A DNA stretch of 64,000 bases from Cupriavidus alkaliphilus (GCF_900094595.1 NZ_FMAD01000001.1:248001-312000); one strand, 5' to 3'; counted from the first letter of the stretch, positions 18,704-28,661 are shown. The notes: generated from the letters alone by a model not told the origin. Made by a program: numbers and translations.

Positions 18704-19363
18704 TTACTGGCGCAGCCGGAACCGTTCCATGCGCGACATCACCTGCATGCGGGTGCGCACGCCCAGGCGCTGCAAGATGGCGGACACGTGTTCCTTGACG
18801 GTGTTCTCGGTCAGCCCGAGCCGCCGCGCGATCACCTTGTTGGGCAGGCCTTCCAGCACCAGCGCCAGCACCGAACCCTGGCGCGGCGTCAGGCCCAGTT
18901 CGGCGGGCGTGACCGGAATGCCGTGGGCCGGGCCGAACGACTGCGCGCGCCCGTTGAGGGCTTCGTCGGTGGGGAAGGCGGTGTCGCCGGCCAGCACCTT
19001 GCGCACCGCGGCGGTGAAGGCATTGGCGTCCAGGTGCTTGCCGACGAAGCCGCATGCCGACAGCGCGCGGGCGCGGCCGACGATTTCAGGGGTGGCCTCG
19101 GCCGACATGAAGATAAAGCGCGCGCCCGGGATGACGGTCTTGAAGGTCTGCATGGCATCGAAGCCGGTACCGTCGTTCAGCCAGATATCGAGCAGCACGA
19201 TATCGGGGCGCAAGCCTTGCTGCAGGCTGGCCAGGGCCTCGCGGGCGCTGCCGGCGGCATGGACTGCCACATCCGGCATGACTTCGGCCAGGAAGGCGGT
19301 GGTCCCTGACAAGGCCATAGGATGATCATCGACCACCAACAACGTCGGTGCAGCGTTCGACAT
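18704..19363 (-). CDS. LuxR/NarL-family response regulator
   Basis: The 219-residue product has an N-terminal receiver domain (LLVVDDHPMALSG, phospho-acceptor in VLLDIWLNDGTG, FMSAEA and the conserved Lys in CGFVGKHLD). The C-terminal GerE/LuxR helix-turn-helix shows LTPRQGSVLALVLEGLPNKVIARRLGL followed by TENTVKEHVSAILQRLGVRTR. It is a NarL-type transcription regulator. It lies tail to tail with the hybrid kinase, 44 bp apart, so the two are separately transcribed though probably functionally paired; the kinase's own receiver suggests a branched or phosphatase arrangement. Targets are unknown. The ATG at 19363 is the only start that keeps the receiver complete. Confidence 0.9.
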   Translation of the reverse strand: MSNAAPTLLVVDDHPMALSGTTAFLAEVMPDVAVHAAGSAREALASLQQGLRPDIVLLDIWLNDGTGFDAMQTFKTVIPGARFIFMSAEATPEIVGRARALSACGFVGKHLDANAFTAAVRKVLAGDTAFPTDEALNGRAQSFGPAHGIPVTPAELGLTPRQGSVLALVLEGLPNKVIARRLGLTENTVKEHVSAILQRLGVRTRMQVMSRMERFRLRQ

Positions 19364-19604
19364 GCGAATTCCCGTTCAAATATCCCGTTTCGTCCTTGTT
19401 GTCACCTCTCCGGAAAACCTGAGTCATGCACAGGAATGGCGCGTGGACGTAGGGCCCACTCTAGCAGAGGGGGCGAAGCGTCACAATCCATCAATCGGGT
19501 TATAGGGCTTCGCTACCACAGGCCAGGAAACCGGCGCCTGTCCGGATCTCGTGAATTAAGCACGTACTGGTTTGGCTTTACCGGAGTTTAGCGCCTCGCC
19601 TTGG

Positions 19605-19610
19605 TAGAAT
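19605..19610 (+). promoter_or_regulatory. -10-like hexamer 6 bases before purN
   Basis: TAGAAT ends 6 bases before the purN ATG, the same geometry as at clpS. No good -35 element is seen and no ribosome site fits, so a leaderless transcript is possible. Confidence 0.35.
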
Positions 19611-19616
19611 TGCGCG

Positions 19617-20285
19617 ATGAAAAAAATTGTCATCTTGATTTCCGGGCGAGGCTCCAATATGGAAGCCATCGTCCGTGCCTGCGCGGACGGGGGCTGGCCC
19701 GCCCGGGTGGCGGCGGTGCTGTCGAACCGGCCGGACGCCGCGGGCTTGCAGTTTGCGCGCCAGCAAGGCATTGAAACCGGCGTGGTCGACCATCGCCAGT
19801 ATCCCGACCGGGCCGCCTTCGACGCGGCGCTGGCCGAGGCCATCGATGCCCATGCCCCCGATCTGGTGGTGCTGGCGGGTTTCATGCGTATACTCACGCC
19901 CGGCTTTGTCGACCGCTACGCGGGCCGGCTGCTGAATATCCATCCGTCGCTGCTGCCGTGCTTCCCCGGCCTGAATACCCACCAGCAGGCGCTGGATGCC
20001 GGTGTCAAGCTGCATGGCGCGACCGTGCATTTCGTGACCCCGGAGCTGGACCATGGCCCGATCGTGATCCAGGCCGCGCTCGACGTGCTGCCGGCGGATA
20101 CGCCCGCGACCCTGGCCGAGCGCCTGCTTGCGTGCGAGCACGTGATTTACCCCCGCGCCGTGCAGTGGTTCGTCGAGGACCGGCTGCAGCTGCACAATGG
20201 CGTGGTCAACGTTATCAACCCGGCCGAACCGCAATTGCTGATGGCCATCTCCGCCGCGACCCCGGCGGCAGGAGTCCAGGCATGA
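19617..20285 (+). CDS. purN: Phosphoribosylglycinamide formyltransferase PurN
   Basis: PurN transfers a formyl group from 10-formyl-THF to GAR in purine synthesis. The 222-residue product has the N-terminal IVILISGRGSNMEAIVRAC nucleotide-binding region and the catalytic core: AGFMRILTPGFVDRYAGRLLN, then the signature INHHPS-type segment NIHPSLLPCFPGLNTHQQAL, and LHGATVHFVTPELDHGPII with the catalytic Asp. The stop overlaps the rsmB start (ATGA), so the two are translationally coupled. The start MKKIVILISG is unambiguous. A TAGAAT element 6 bases before the ATG suggests a very short or absent leader. Confidence 0.97.
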   Translation: MKKIVILISGRGSNMEAIVRACADGGWPARVAAVLSNRPDAAGLQFARQQGIETGVVDHRQYPDRAAFDAALAEAIDAHAPDLVVLAGFMRILTPGFVDRYAGRLLNIHPSLLPCFPGLNTHQQALDAGVKLHGATVHFVTPELDHGPIVIQAALDVLPADTPATLAERLLACEHVIYPRAVQWFVEDRLQLHNGVVNVINPAEPQLLMAISAATPAAGVQA

Positions 20286-21685
20286 GCCGTACCCAGGCAG
20301 GAAACCGTTCCCCGCGCGGCGAGGGCCGCGCCCCCGCGCGCAGCAAGGGCAAGAGCAGCCCGATCCGCAAGTCGCCCAATGCCGGCGGTGCCAACGGCGC
20401 ACCTACGCGCACCCATGGCGGCCTGCATGCCACCCACATCCAGCATATCGATCGCCTGCTGGGCAAGGTCATGCTGTTCGCGCGGCCCGCCGATGCGGTG
20501 GTCAGCTACTACTTCCGCGAAAACGCCAAGCTCGGCCACCGCGAGCGCGGCATCATTGCCGAAGCGATCTACGCGGTGCTGCGCCGGCGCGTCGAGTTTG
20601 CGCAGTTTGCCGAGAGCGGCACCGGCGCGGCCTCGCGTCGCCTGGCGCTGCTGGGGCTGGCGGCGACGCTGGGCCGCGATGCGCTGTCGCCGTTCCTGTA
20701 TCCCGACGAAGCCGCGTGGCTGGACCGCCTGACCACCATCGAGCGCTCCAGCCTGGCCCCTCGCGTGCGCGCCAACCTGCCCGAGTGGCTGTACGACGAA
20801 CTGGTGCGCCAGCATGGCGAGGCCTTTGCCGCGGCGCTGGGCGATGCCTGGCTGCGCCCGGCGCCGCTGGACCTGCGCGTCAACCTGGGCAAGACCAGCC
20901 GCGAGGATGCGCTGGCCGAGCTGCAGGCCGCGGGCCTTGGCGCCGAGCCCACGCCGATGGCGCCGGCCGGCATCCGCATGACCGGCAAGCCGGCGCTGAA
21001 CCAGCTGCCGATCTTCGTCAACGGCCTGGTCGAGGTGCAGGACGAAGGCAGCCAGCTGCTGTGCAGCCTGGTGGCGCCGCGACGCGGCGAGATGGTGGTC
21101 GACTTCTGCGCCGGCGCGGGCGGCAAGACCCTGGCGCTGGGCGCGGCAATGCGCTCGACCGGCCGGCTCTATGCCTTCGACGTATCGGAAAAGCGCCTGG
21201 CCAACCTGAAGCCGCGGCTGGCGCGCAGCGGCCTGTCGAATGTCCATCCGGTGCTGATCGACTCCGAACGCGACGCCAAGATCAAGCGCCTGGCCGGCAA
21301 GGCCGACCGCGTGCTGGTGGACGCGCCGTGCAGCGGCCTGGGCACGCTGCGCCGCAATCCCGACCTGAAGTGGCGGCAATCGCCGGAGTCGGTACTGGAA
21401 CTGACCGCCAAGCAGACCGCGATCCTGGACTCCGCGGCGCGCCTGGTGAAGGGCGGCGGCCGCGTGGTGTACGCGACCTGCAGCGTGCTGGAAGCCGAGA
21501 ACGAGCAGATCGTGCGCGATTTCCTCGCCGCGCACCCGAACTTCCGCCTGGTGCCGGCCGCCGAAGTGCTGGCCGACCAGAAGATCGAAGTGCCGGGCCT
21601 GCCGGACAACGGCATGTTCGCCTTGTATCCCCACCTGCACCAGACCGATGGCTTCTTTGCCGCGGTGCTGGAACGCACCAGCTGA
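20282..21685 (+). CDS. rsmB: RsmB/NOP-family rRNA cytosine-C5 methyltransferase
   Basis: The 467-residue product has a basic, disordered N-terminal tail of about 55 residues, a helical NusB-like region, then a SAM-dependent RNA m5C methyltransferase domain. Motif I is VDFCAGAGGKTLALG; the catalytic Cys motifs are VDAPCSGLGTLRRNPDLKW (motif IV) and VYATCSVLEAENEQIV (motif VI). This identifies an RsmB-type enzyme acting on 16S rRNA, though exact position cannot be proved. It overlaps purN by 4 bases; the open frame upstream of the ATG at 20282 lies inside purN and is not used. The purN-rsmB order differs from the fmt-rsmB order of many bacteria but both pair a formyltransferase with the methyltransferase. 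Confidence 0.85.
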   Translation: MSRTQAGNRSPRGEGRAPARSKGKSSPIRKSPNAGGANGAPTRTHGGLHATHIQHIDRLLGKVMLFARPADAVVSYYFRENAKLGHRERGIIAEAIYAVLRRRVEFAQFAESGTGAASRRLALLGLAATLGRDALSPFLYPDEAAWLDRLTTIERSSLAPRVRANLPEWLYDELVRQHGEAFAAALGDAWLRPAPLDLRVNLGKTSREDALAELQAAGLGAEPTPMAPAGIRMTGKPALNQLPIFVNGLVEVQDEGSQLLCSLVAPRRGEMVVDFCAGAGGKTLALGAAMRSTGRLYAFDVSEKRLANLKPRLARSGLSNVHPVLIDSERDAKIKRLAGKADRVLVDAPCSGLGTLRRNPDLKWRQSPESVLELTAKQTAILDSAARLVKGGGRVVYATCSVLEAENEQIVRDFLAAHPNFRLVPAAEVLADQKIEVPGLPDNGMFALYPHLHQTDGFFAAVLERTS

Positions 21686-21743
21686 TCGCGGTTTGCAGCC
21701 GCGCCGCCCGCGCCGCGCGGGCGGCCCACACTGAATCTGCACC

Positions 21744-23141
21744 ATGAACGGTGAAACCCTGTCCGACCTCGGCGGCCTGAAGGACCTGAAGGCCTCGCAT
21801 TCGATGTTCGGCAAGATGCTGGACGACCTGATCCGCGATGCCGGCGGTCCCGGCTTCTTCTGGCAATGGCTGGTGCTGGCCGGCTGCCTGCTGGTGGCCT
21901 GGCCGCTGGCACGCTTCGTGGTGCGGCGGCTGGAGGCACGCTATGAAGGCTCGAGCTTCTCGGTGCGCTTCGCCGCCGCCAGCCTTGAGCGCGCCATGTT
22001 CCCGCTGGCCGGCTGGGCGCTGGTGCTGGTGGCCCGCTTTGCGCTGGCGCCGCTGATCCCGGTCAGTGTGCTGCGCCTGGCGCTGGTGCCGCTGTTCGGC
22101 ATCACCGCGCTGAATTTCACCTTCTATGTGTTGCGCCGCGTGATGTCCGGCAGTGGCCAGCTGCACGGCATGCTGCTGCTGGTGGAGAAGGTGCTGACCA
22201 CGCTGGTCTGGGTGGGCATGGCCCTGTACGTGCTGGGCGTGCTCGGCGACGTGGTGGGCTGGATGGAGAGCGTGCGCTTCTCCATCGGCGGCAAGCAGAA
22301 GATCAGCGTGGCCGAGACCCTGATGGCGGTGGTCTGGATCCTGCTGACGGTGCTGGTGGCGCTGTGGTTCGGCTCGTGGCTGGAAGAGCGGCTGATGCGG
22401 TCGGCCAACCTCGACGGCAATCTGAAGGTGGTGCTGACGCGGATTTCCAAGGCCTTGCTGCTGCTGGTATCGCTGCTGCTGAGCCTGTCGCTGGTGGGCA
22501 TCGACCTGACCGTGCTGTCGGTCTTCGGCGGCGCGCTGGGCGTAGGCCTGGGGCTGGGTTTGCAGAAGATCGCCAGCAATTACATCTCGGGCTTCATTAT
22601 CCTGCTGGACCGCTCGGTCAAGCTCGGCGACCAGATCACGGTGGACAAGTACACCGGCATCGTGTCGCAGATCCGCACCCGCTACACCGTGGTGCGCAAT
22701 GGCGACGGCGAGACGCTGGTGCCGAACGAGCAGCTGGTGGCGCAGTCGGTGCAGAACCATTCGTTCTCGAATACCAACGTGCGCGTGGCGACACGCGTGC
22801 AGGCCGACTACAGCGCCGACCCCGAAACCGTGATCGCGCTGCTGACCGAATGCGTGCGCACACTGCCGCGCGTGCTGCCCGACCCCGAGCCGGCCGCTTT
22901 CCTGGTGCTGTTCGCCGACAGCGGCATCGAGTACGAAGTCGCGGTCTTCGTGGCGGATCCGCAGAACGGCAAGCTCGGCGTGCAATCGGCGATGAACCGC
23001 GCGATCTGGCGCACGCTGCGTGAGCACGGCATCTCCATCCCGTACCCGCAGCGCGAGTTGCGTGTGATGCATGAGACGCTGCCTGCGGGCCCAGGCGGGC
23101 CAAAGGCGAGTACATTGCCAGAGGCAGCAAACGCCTCCTGA
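21744..23141 (+). CDS. MscS-family mechanosensitive ion channel
   Basis: The 465-residue inner-membrane protein has about five or six hydrophobic segments followed by the MscS pore helix and beta domain. The region VFGGALGVGLGLGLQKIASN and the following SGFIILLDRSVKLGDQITV (about residues 258-300) are the MscS pore and linker. VRNGDGETLVPNEQLVAQSVQNHSF is the cytosolic beta domain. Such channels open under hypo-osmotic stress to release solutes. It is longer than E. coli MscS (286), so it resembles YbdG/YnaI-type medium-length members. It is 58 bases downstream of rsmB and may be read from the same promoter. Confidence 0.9.
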   Translation: MNGETLSDLGGLKDLKASHSMFGKMLDDLIRDAGGPGFFWQWLVLAGCLLVAWPLARFVVRRLEARYEGSSFSVRFAAASLERAMFPLAGWALVLVARFALAPLIPVSVLRLALVPLFGITALNFTFYVLRRVMSGSGQLHGMLLLVEKVLTTLVWVGMALYVLGVLGDVVGWMESVRFSIGGKQKISVAETLMAVVWILLTVLVALWFGSWLEERLMRSANLDGNLKVVLTRISKALLLLVSLLLSLSLVGIDLTVLSVFGGALGVGLGLGLQKIASNYISGFIILLDRSVKLGDQITVDKYTGIVSQIRTRYTVVRNGDGETLVPNEQLVAQSVQNHSFSNTNVRVATRVQADYSADPETVIALLTECVRTLPRVLPDPEPAAFLVLFADSGIEYEVAVFVADPQNGKLGVQSAMNRAIWRTLREHGISIPYPQRELRVMHETLPAGPGGPKASTLPEAANAS

Positions 23142-23535
23142 GCGCCCCGGACAAAGGGGAGCGCCGCGCGGGCGACGAATGCGCCACCCGTGGAACGAAA
23201 ACCGTTGCGCCCCGTCCAAATCCGGGAAATAGCGTATGCTTGCGCCCTCGGCGATCCGGTAGAATGCCGGGTTGTCGCGGGTTGAGACATCCCGCTCCCA
23301 CATCAGACAGCCGCCAGATTGCAGCGGCTCGTACCCGGCTCGCTACATGAGCCGCTAGCCACGGCCGGCGCCGCGCGTGCCTGCCCTGGGGGAGCCCGGA
23401 GCGACTTCGGGTCCCGTGGCAAGCGCCAGACAGCTATCGCAATCAATAGATTCGCAGCTATTTTTTCTGCGCTTAGTGTGTACCGGCCCAGCCGGCTTGC
23501 ACGGGAAAGTCCCTGTTTAACCGACGGAGAACAGT
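23142..23535 (+). other. Structured intergenic region before the desaturase
   Basis: No gene is seen in these 394 bases. There is a -10-like TAGAAT at 23260-23265 with poorly spaced TTGCGC at 23240. Downstream is a perfect 8-bp stem AGCGGCTC (23323-23330)/GAGCCGCT (23349-23356), a GC-rich block, and a weak AATAG/CTATT hairpin with a T-run (23445-23467). This could be a regulatory 5' leader or a small RNA; I cannot assign a family. Confidence 0.4.
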
Positions 23536-24726
23536 TTGTTCGACACTATTCTTGACTGGGCCGCCAACGGCCTTGCCAACTGGACCTGGTGGGAGATCGT
23601 CATCTACACGCTCGTGATGACGCATATCACGATCGCCGGCGTCACCATCTTTCTGCACCGCTGCATGGCGCACCGGTCGCTGGATCTGCACCCCATCGCG
23701 CAACACTTCTTTCGCTTCTGGCTGTGGCTGACCACGGGCATGGTCACGCGCGAGTGGACCGCCATCCACCGCAAGCACCACGCCAAGTGCGAAACCGAAG
23801 ACGATCCGCACAGCCCGCAGACCCGCGGCATCCGCAAGGTGCTGCTGGAAGGCGCCGAGCTGTATCGTGCCGAGGCCAAGAACAAGGAAACCATCGCCAA
23901 GTTCAGCCATGGCTGCCCCAATGACTGGATCGAGCGCAACCTGTACTCGCGCTTCACCTGGCAGGGCGTGGGCCTGATGCTGATCATCGACCTGGCGCTG
24001 TTCGGCGTGATCGGCATGTCCGTGTGGGCGGTGCAGATGCTGTGGATCCCGATCCACGCCGCCGGCATCATCAATGGCCTGGGCCACTGGTGGGGCTACC
24101 GCAACTACGATTGCGAGGACGCATCGACCAACGTGTCGCCGTGGGGCCTGATCATCGGCGGCGAAGAACTGCACAACAACCACCACACCTATCCGACCTC
24201 GGCCAAGTTCTCGATCAAGTGGTATGAGTTCGACGTGGGCTGGGGCTATATCCGCGCGATGCAGGCGGTCGGCCTGGCCAAGGTCAAGAAGATCCCGCCC
24301 AAGGCGCGCCTGGTCGAGGCCCGTCCGGTCGACCACAATACGCTGGAAGCCATCATCGCCAACCGCTATGACGTGATGGCGCGCTACGCCAAGGCCGTCA
24401 AGGGCGCGTTCCGCCAGGAACTGGAAAAGCTCAAGGAAGGCCGCGTTGCCGAGTACCGCAGCTTCAAGCCCGCCAGCAAGTGGTTCCACCGCGAGGAAAC
24501 CAAGCTGGCCGCGCAGCAGCGCGAGCAGCTGGCGAGCATCGTCGAGCAGAACAAGGCGCTGCAGACCTTCGTCGAAATGCGCCGTGAACTGGCCGCCATC
24601 TGGGGCCGGTCCAACCTGACGCGCGAGCAGCTGCTGCAGCAGCTGCAGGCCTGGTGCCACCGTGCCGAGGCCAGCGGTATCCAGGCGTTGCACGATTTCT
24701 CGCTGCGCCTGCGCCGCTACGCCTGA
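23536..24726 (+). CDS. Membrane fatty-acid (acyl) desaturase
   Basis: The 396-residue product is a di-iron membrane desaturase related to the stearoyl-CoA/delta-9 acyl-lipid desaturases. The three histidine boxes are present: HRCMAH (residues 41-46), HRKHH (78-82) and HNNHH (about 213-217), with hydrophobic segments between. It introduces a double bond in acyl chains and would adjust membrane fluidity. The extended C-terminus (about residues 250-396) is helical and charged, as in the betaproteobacterial group. The start is TTG: GGAGA at 23526-23530 sits at correct spacing and no in-frame ATG precedes the first membrane helix. A strong terminator follows. The preceding 394 bases may hold a regulated leader. 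Confidence 0.92.
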   Translation: MFDTILDWAANGLANWTWWEIVIYTLVMTHITIAGVTIFLHRCMAHRSLDLHPIAQHFFRFWLWLTTGMVTREWTAIHRKHHAKCETEDDPHSPQTRGIRKVLLEGAELYRAEAKNKETIAKFSHGCPNDWIERNLYSRFTWQGVGLMLIIDLALFGVIGMSVWAVQMLWIPIHAAGIINGLGHWWGYRNYDCEDASTNVSPWGLIIGGEELHNNHHTYPTSAKFSIKWYEFDVGWGYIRAMQAVGLAKVKKIPPKARLVEARPVDHNTLEAIIANRYDVMARYAKAVKGAFRQELEKLKEGRVAEYRSFKPASKWFHREETKLAAQQREQLASIVEQNKALQTFVEMRRELAAIWGRSNLTREQLLQQLQAWCHRAEASGIQALHDFSLRLRRYA

Positions 24727-24755
24727 TACAATTCGGCCGCGCCGTATGGTTTGAC

Positions 24756-24786
24756 AAAGCCCCGCCCATGGCGGGGCTTTTGTTTT
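24756..24786 (+). terminator. Intrinsic terminator of the desaturase gene
   Basis: AAAGCCCCGCC/GGCGGGGCTTT, an 11-bp stem with a 3-base loop, followed by TTGTTTT. Confidence 0.93.
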
Positions 24787-24852
24787 AGATAAACTCCCCC
24801 ATGTTCTGGCCGGCCGCACCCTGTTGGCGGAGGTCTAGAGGAGTACCCGGAG

Positions 24853-26007
24853 ATGACCCCACAATCGATCAAGACCGTCGAGTTCGAGAAGCCGAACCTG
24901 GCGGGTGCCGAAAACGCCGCTGGCGCCAGCTGCGTGGCCCATGCTTGGGCCAAGGTGCCGCCGGTGCTGTCGCCCGATGAACGCCAGTCGCTGAAGGCGC
25001 GTATCCGCCGCTTGCTGAAGGAACGCAACGCGGTGCTGGTGGCGCACTACTACGTCGACGCCGACCTGCAGGACCTCGCCGAAGAAACCGGCGGCTGCGT
25101 CTCCGACTCACTCGAAATGGCTCGCTTCGGCCGCGACCACGAAGCCAGTACGCTGGTCGTGGCCGGCGTGCGCTTCATGGGCGAGACCGCCAAGATCCTC
25201 AGCCCGGAGAAGACCGTGCTGATGCCGGACCTGGATGCGACCTGCTCGCTCGACCTGGGCTGCCCGGCCGACGAGTTCGCCGCCTTCTGCGATGCGCACC
25301 CGGACCGCACCGTGGTGGTCTACGCCAACACCAGCGCCGCGGTGAAGGCGCGCGCGGACTGGATGGTCACGTCGAGCATCGGCCTGAAGATCGTCGAGCA
25401 CCTGCACGCGCAGGGCAAGAAGATCCTGTGGGCACCCGACAAGCACCTGGGCAGCTATATCCAGAAGCAGACCGGCGCCGACATGCTGCTGTGGCAGGGC
25501 TCGTGCCTGGTGCACGACGAGTTCAAGGGCATCGAGCTGGACCTGCTGCGTCGCGAATTCCCCAACGCCAAGATCCTGGTGCACCCGGAATCGCCGGAGA
25601 ACGTGGTGGCGCAGGCCGACGTGGTCGGTTCCACCTCGCAGCTGATCGAGGCCGCGCAGAAGCTGGACGCGACCGAATTCATCGTCGCCACCGACAACGG
25701 CATCCTGCACAAGATGCGCATGGCCGCGCCGGGCAAGCACTTCATCGAGGCGCCGACCGCCGGCAACAGCGCCACCTGCAAGAGCTGCGCGCATTGCCCG
25801 TGGATGGCGATGAACGCGCTGACCAACCTCGCCGAGGTGCTGGAGACGGGCCGCAACGAGGTCCACGTCGACCCGGCCATCGGCGTCAAGGCGGTGACCT
25901 GCATCAACCGCATGCTCGACTTCGCCGCCGCGCAGAAGCGCAACGTGCGTCCGTCATCCGACCTGGCGCAGGAACAGGCGCTGTTCCAGGGGATTGGCCC
26001 GGCATGA
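24853..26007 (+). CDS. nadA: Quinolinate synthase A
   Basis: NadA condenses iminoaspartate with dihydroxyacetone phosphate to quinolinate, using an oxygen-sensitive 4Fe-4S cluster. The 384-residue product shows [45 protein letters not shown] and [11 protein letters not shown] (first cluster Cys near 129), then [12 protein letters not shown] (second, near 217), the PESP-type loop [10 protein letters not shown], and [11 protein letters not shown] (third, near 315). The ATG follows CCGGAG. It overlaps nadC by 4 bases (ATGA). The start region of the protein is slightly longer than the E. coli enzyme. With nadC and the opposing nadB it makes up de novo NAD synthesis from aspartate. Confidence 0.97.
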   Translation: MTPQSIKTVEFEKPNLAGAENAAGASCVAHAWAKVPPVLSPDERQSLKARIRRLLKERNAVLVAHYYVDADLQDLAEETGGCVSDSLEMARFGRDHEASTLVVAGVRFMGETAKILSPEKTVLMPDLDATCSLDLGCPADEFAAFCDAHPDRTVVVYANTSAAVKARADWMVTSSIGLKIVEHLHAQGKKILWAPDKHLGSYIQKQTGADMLLWQGSCLVHDEFKGIELDLLRREFPNAKILVHPESPENVVAQADVVGSTSQLIEAAQKLDATEFIVATDNGILHKMRMAAPGKHFIEAPTAGNSATCKSCAHCPWMAMNALTNLAEVLETGRNEVHVDPAIGVKAVTCINRMLDFAAAQKRNVRPSSDLAQEQALFQGIGPA

Positions 26008-26867
26008 GTGTGAATCCGATTTTCGAAAGCTATGGCGCGGCGCTGCAGGCAGCGTTGCAAGCCAATGTGCAGGCAGCCATCGCCGAGGATGTCGGCAGCG
26101 GCGACCTGACCGGCCTGCTGGTGCCGGCGGACAAGGCAGCGCACGCGCGCGTGATCGTGCGCGAGTCGGCGGTGCTGTGTGGACAGCCGTGGTTCGACGC
26201 GTGCATGCGTGCGGTCGACCCGGCGCTGGAAGTGCGCTGGCTGCAGGAAGAGGGCGCGCGCATGGCACCAGATTCCGTGGTGTGCGAGATCACCGGCCCG
26301 GCGCGTTCGCTGCTGACCGCCGAGCGCCCGTCGCTGAATTTCCTGCAGCTGCTGTCCGGCGTGGCCACCGCCACGCGCCGCTACGCCGACCTGATCGCCG
26401 GCACCCGTGCGCGCGTGCTCGACACGCGCAAGACGTTGCCCGGGCTGCGCCTGGCGCAGAAGTACGCGGTGCGCATCGGCGGCGGCGACAACCAGCGCCT
26501 GGCGCTGTACGACGGCATCCTGATCAAGGAGAACCATATCGCCGCGGCCGGCAGCATCGGCGCGGCGATGCGGGCGGCGCTGGCGCTCGATACGCAGGCG
26601 TCGGTGCAGATCGAGGTCGAGAGCCTGGCCGAACTGGAAGAAGCGCTGGCGGCCGGTGCCACATCGGTGCTGATCGACAACTTCACCGTGCCGATGATGC
26701 ACGACGCCGTGAAGATCAACCAGGGCAGGGCGCTGCTGGAAGTGTCGGGTGGTGTCAATGCCGACACCATCCGCACCTTTGCCGAAACCGGCGTCGACCG
26801 GATCTCGGTGGGCGCGCTGACCAAGGATGTGCGCGCGACGGATTACTCGCTGCGGATCATCGGCTGA
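26004..26867 (+). CDS. nadC: Nicotinate-nucleotide pyrophosphorylase (quinolinate phosphoribosyltransferase)
   Basis: NadC converts quinolinate and PRPP to nicotinate mononucleotide with loss of CO2. The 287-residue product shows [61 protein letters not shown] with the Arg and Lys that bind quinolinate, [14 protein letters not shown], and the C-terminal [20 protein letters not shown] followed by [10 protein letters not shown], all typical of the family. It is translationally coupled to nadA (ATGA overlap); the long upstream open frame lies inside nadA and is a shadow. The gene ends 20 bases before a bidirectional terminator shared with nadB. Confidence 0.97.
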   Translation: MSVNPIFESYGAALQAALQANVQAAIAEDVGSGDLTGLLVPADKAAHARVIVRESAVLCGQPWFDACMRAVDPALEVRWLQEEGARMAPDSVVCEITGPARSLLTAERPSLNFLQLLSGVATATRRYADLIAGTRARVLDTRKTLPGLRLAQKYAVRIGGGDNQRLALYDGILIKENHIAAAGSIGAAMRAALALDTQASVQIEVESLAELEEALAAGATSVLIDNFTVPMMHDAVKINQGRALLEVSGGVNADTIRTFAETGVDRISVGALTKDVRATDYSLRIIG

Positions 26868-26886
26868 GGCTTGTTCCGGCCAAATG

Positions 26887-26922
26887 AAAAACGGGGTGGG
26901 CCATGCGGCGCCACCCCGTTTT
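26887..26922. terminator. Bidirectional terminator between nadC and nadB
   Basis: AAAACGGGGTGG (26887-26898) pairs with CCACCCCGTTTT (26911-26922); a T-run is present in both directions. Confidence 0.9.
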
Positions 26923-26939
26923 GCTTGGCAAGCGCGCCG

Positions 26940-28532
26940 TCAACGCTTGCGGCCCGCAGGCGGCTGCATCACCGTCGGCAGCGCCTTGGGCAGCGCCTCC
27001 GGATAGTCCCGGCTGAAATGCAGGCCGCGGCTTTCATGGCGCGAGTAGGCGCTGTCGACGATCAGCGAGGCCACCTCCACCAGGTTGCGCAGTTCTAGCA
27101 GGTCGCGCGTGACGCGGAAATTGGCGTAATACTCGGCAATCTCTTCGCGCAGCAGCACGATGCGGTGCTGCGCCCGCTCCAGGCGCTTGCTGGTGCGCAC
27201 GATGCCGACGTAGTTCCACATCATGCGGCGCAGCTCGTCCCAGTTGTGCGACACCACGACTTCTTCGTCGGCATCGGAAACGCGGCTCTCGTCCCACGCC
27301 GGCAGCGTGATGCTGGGCGCGCCGGCCTTGTCCTGCGAGGCGATGTCTTCCGCGGCGGCGCGGCCGATCACCATGCATTCGAGCAGCGAGTTCGAGGCCA
27401 GCCGGTTGGCGCCGTGCAGGCCGGTGCAGGCGGTCTCGCCCACGGCATAGAGGTTGCCGATATCGGTGCGGCCCATGGTGTCCGTGACCACGCCGCCGCA
27501 GGTGTAGTGCGCGGCCGGCACGACCGGGATCGGCTCGCGCGTGATATCGATGCCCAGTTCCAGGCAGCGCGCATGTATGGTCGGGAAATGTTCTTTCAGG
27601 AAGGCCTCGGGCTGGTGCGTGATATCGAGATAGACGCAATCCAGTCCGCGCTTCTTCATTTCGAAGTCGATGGCGCGCGCGACCACGTCGCGCGGTGCCA
27701 GTTCGGCGCGCGCATCGTGCTCGGGCATGAAGCGCGTGCCGTCGGGCAGCTTGAGCAGGCCGCCTTCGCCGCGCACCGCTTCGGAGATCAGGAAGGACTT
27801 GGCGTAAGGGTGGTACAGGCAAGTCGGGTGGAACTGGATGAACTCCATGTTCGAGACCCGGCAGCCCGCGCGCCAGGCCATGGCGATGCCGTCGCCGGTG
27901 GCCGTGTCAGGATTGGTGGTGTAGAGGTAGACCTTGCCGGCGCCGCCGGCAGCCAGCACGGTGTGCGTGGCGGTGACGGTGTGGACCGCGCCGGTGCGGT
28001 CGTCCAGCACGTAGAGGCCATAGCAGCGGTTGCCCGGCAGCCCCATCTTGCGAGACGTGATCAGGTCGATCGCGAAGTGGTCTTCCAGGATGGTGATGTT
28101 CGGGTGCTGCGTGGCCTGCTGCAGCAGCGTGCTGACCACCGCATGGCCGGTGGCGTCGGCGGCGTGGATGATGCGCCGGCGGCTGTGGCCGCCTTCGCGC
28201 GTCAGGTGGAAGCCCAGCTCGGCCTGCGCGTCGCGGGTGAACGGCACGCCGCGGTCGATCAGCCACTGGATGGCCTCGCGCCCATGCTCCACGATAAAGC
28301 GCGTGGCCTCTTCATCGCACAGCCCCGCACCGGCAACGAGCGTGTCCTGGGTGTGCTCGTCGTGGCTGTCGCCGGAATCCAGCACCGCGGCGATGCCGCC
28401 TTGCGCCCAGTCGCTGGCACCCTGGGTCATGGCGCGCTTGCTGAGGATGGCCACCCGATGGGTGTCGGCCAGTTGCAATGCGACCGTAAGGCCGGCCAGG
28501 CCGCTGCCGACGATGGCGACGTCGAAATTCAT
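26940..28532 (-). CDS. nadB: L-aspartate oxidase
   Basis: NadB is the FAD enzyme that oxidises L-aspartate to iminoaspartate, the substrate of NadA. The 530-residue product begins [21 protein letters not shown] (dinucleotide-binding fold), then [21 protein letters not shown], the substrate region [23 protein letters not shown], and [20 protein letters not shown]. The C-terminal helical domain of the succinate-dehydrogenase flavoprotein family follows. The ATG at 28532 starts the FAD fold; upstream codons are an unconserved extension. It is convergent with nadAC. The gene is separately transcribed, and its own promoter must lie between 28533 and the rpmG terminator. Confidence 0.97.
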   Translation of the reverse strand: MNFDVAIVGSGLAGLTVALQLADTHRVAILSKRAMTQGASDWAQGGIAAVLDSGDSHDEHTQDTLVAGAGLCDEEATRFIVEHGREAIQWLIDRGVPFTRDAQAELGFHLTREGGHSRRRIIHAADATGHAVVSTLLQQATQHPNITILEDHFAIDLITSRKMGLPGNRCYGLYVLDDRTGAVHTVTATHTVLAAGGAGKVYLYTTNPDTATGDGIAMAWRAGCRVSNMEFIQFHPTCLYHPYAKSFLISEAVRGEGGLLKLPDGTRFMPEHDARAELAPRDVVARAIDFEMKKRGLDCVYLDITHQPEAFLKEHFPTIHARCLELGIDITREPIPVVPAAHYTCGGVVTDTMGRTDIGNLYAVGETACTGLHGANRLASNSLLECMVIGRAAAEDIASQDKAGAPSITLPAWDESRVSDADEEVVVSHNWDELRRMMWNYVGIVRTSKRLERAQHRIVLLREEIAEYYANFRVTRDLLELRNLVEVASLIVDSAYSRHESRGLHFSRDYPEALPKALPTVMQPPAGRKR

Positions 28533-28661
28533 GGTGCAAGGAGAGCGCCGGCAGGGCGCTTGGCAGATTGGGGGAAACGGCAAAGTCTACACCCGGCGCG
28601 CCATCCCGTGCATCAATGCGCAGGGCCAAGGTGCAAACGGTGGGCAATATCGACGGGCAAC

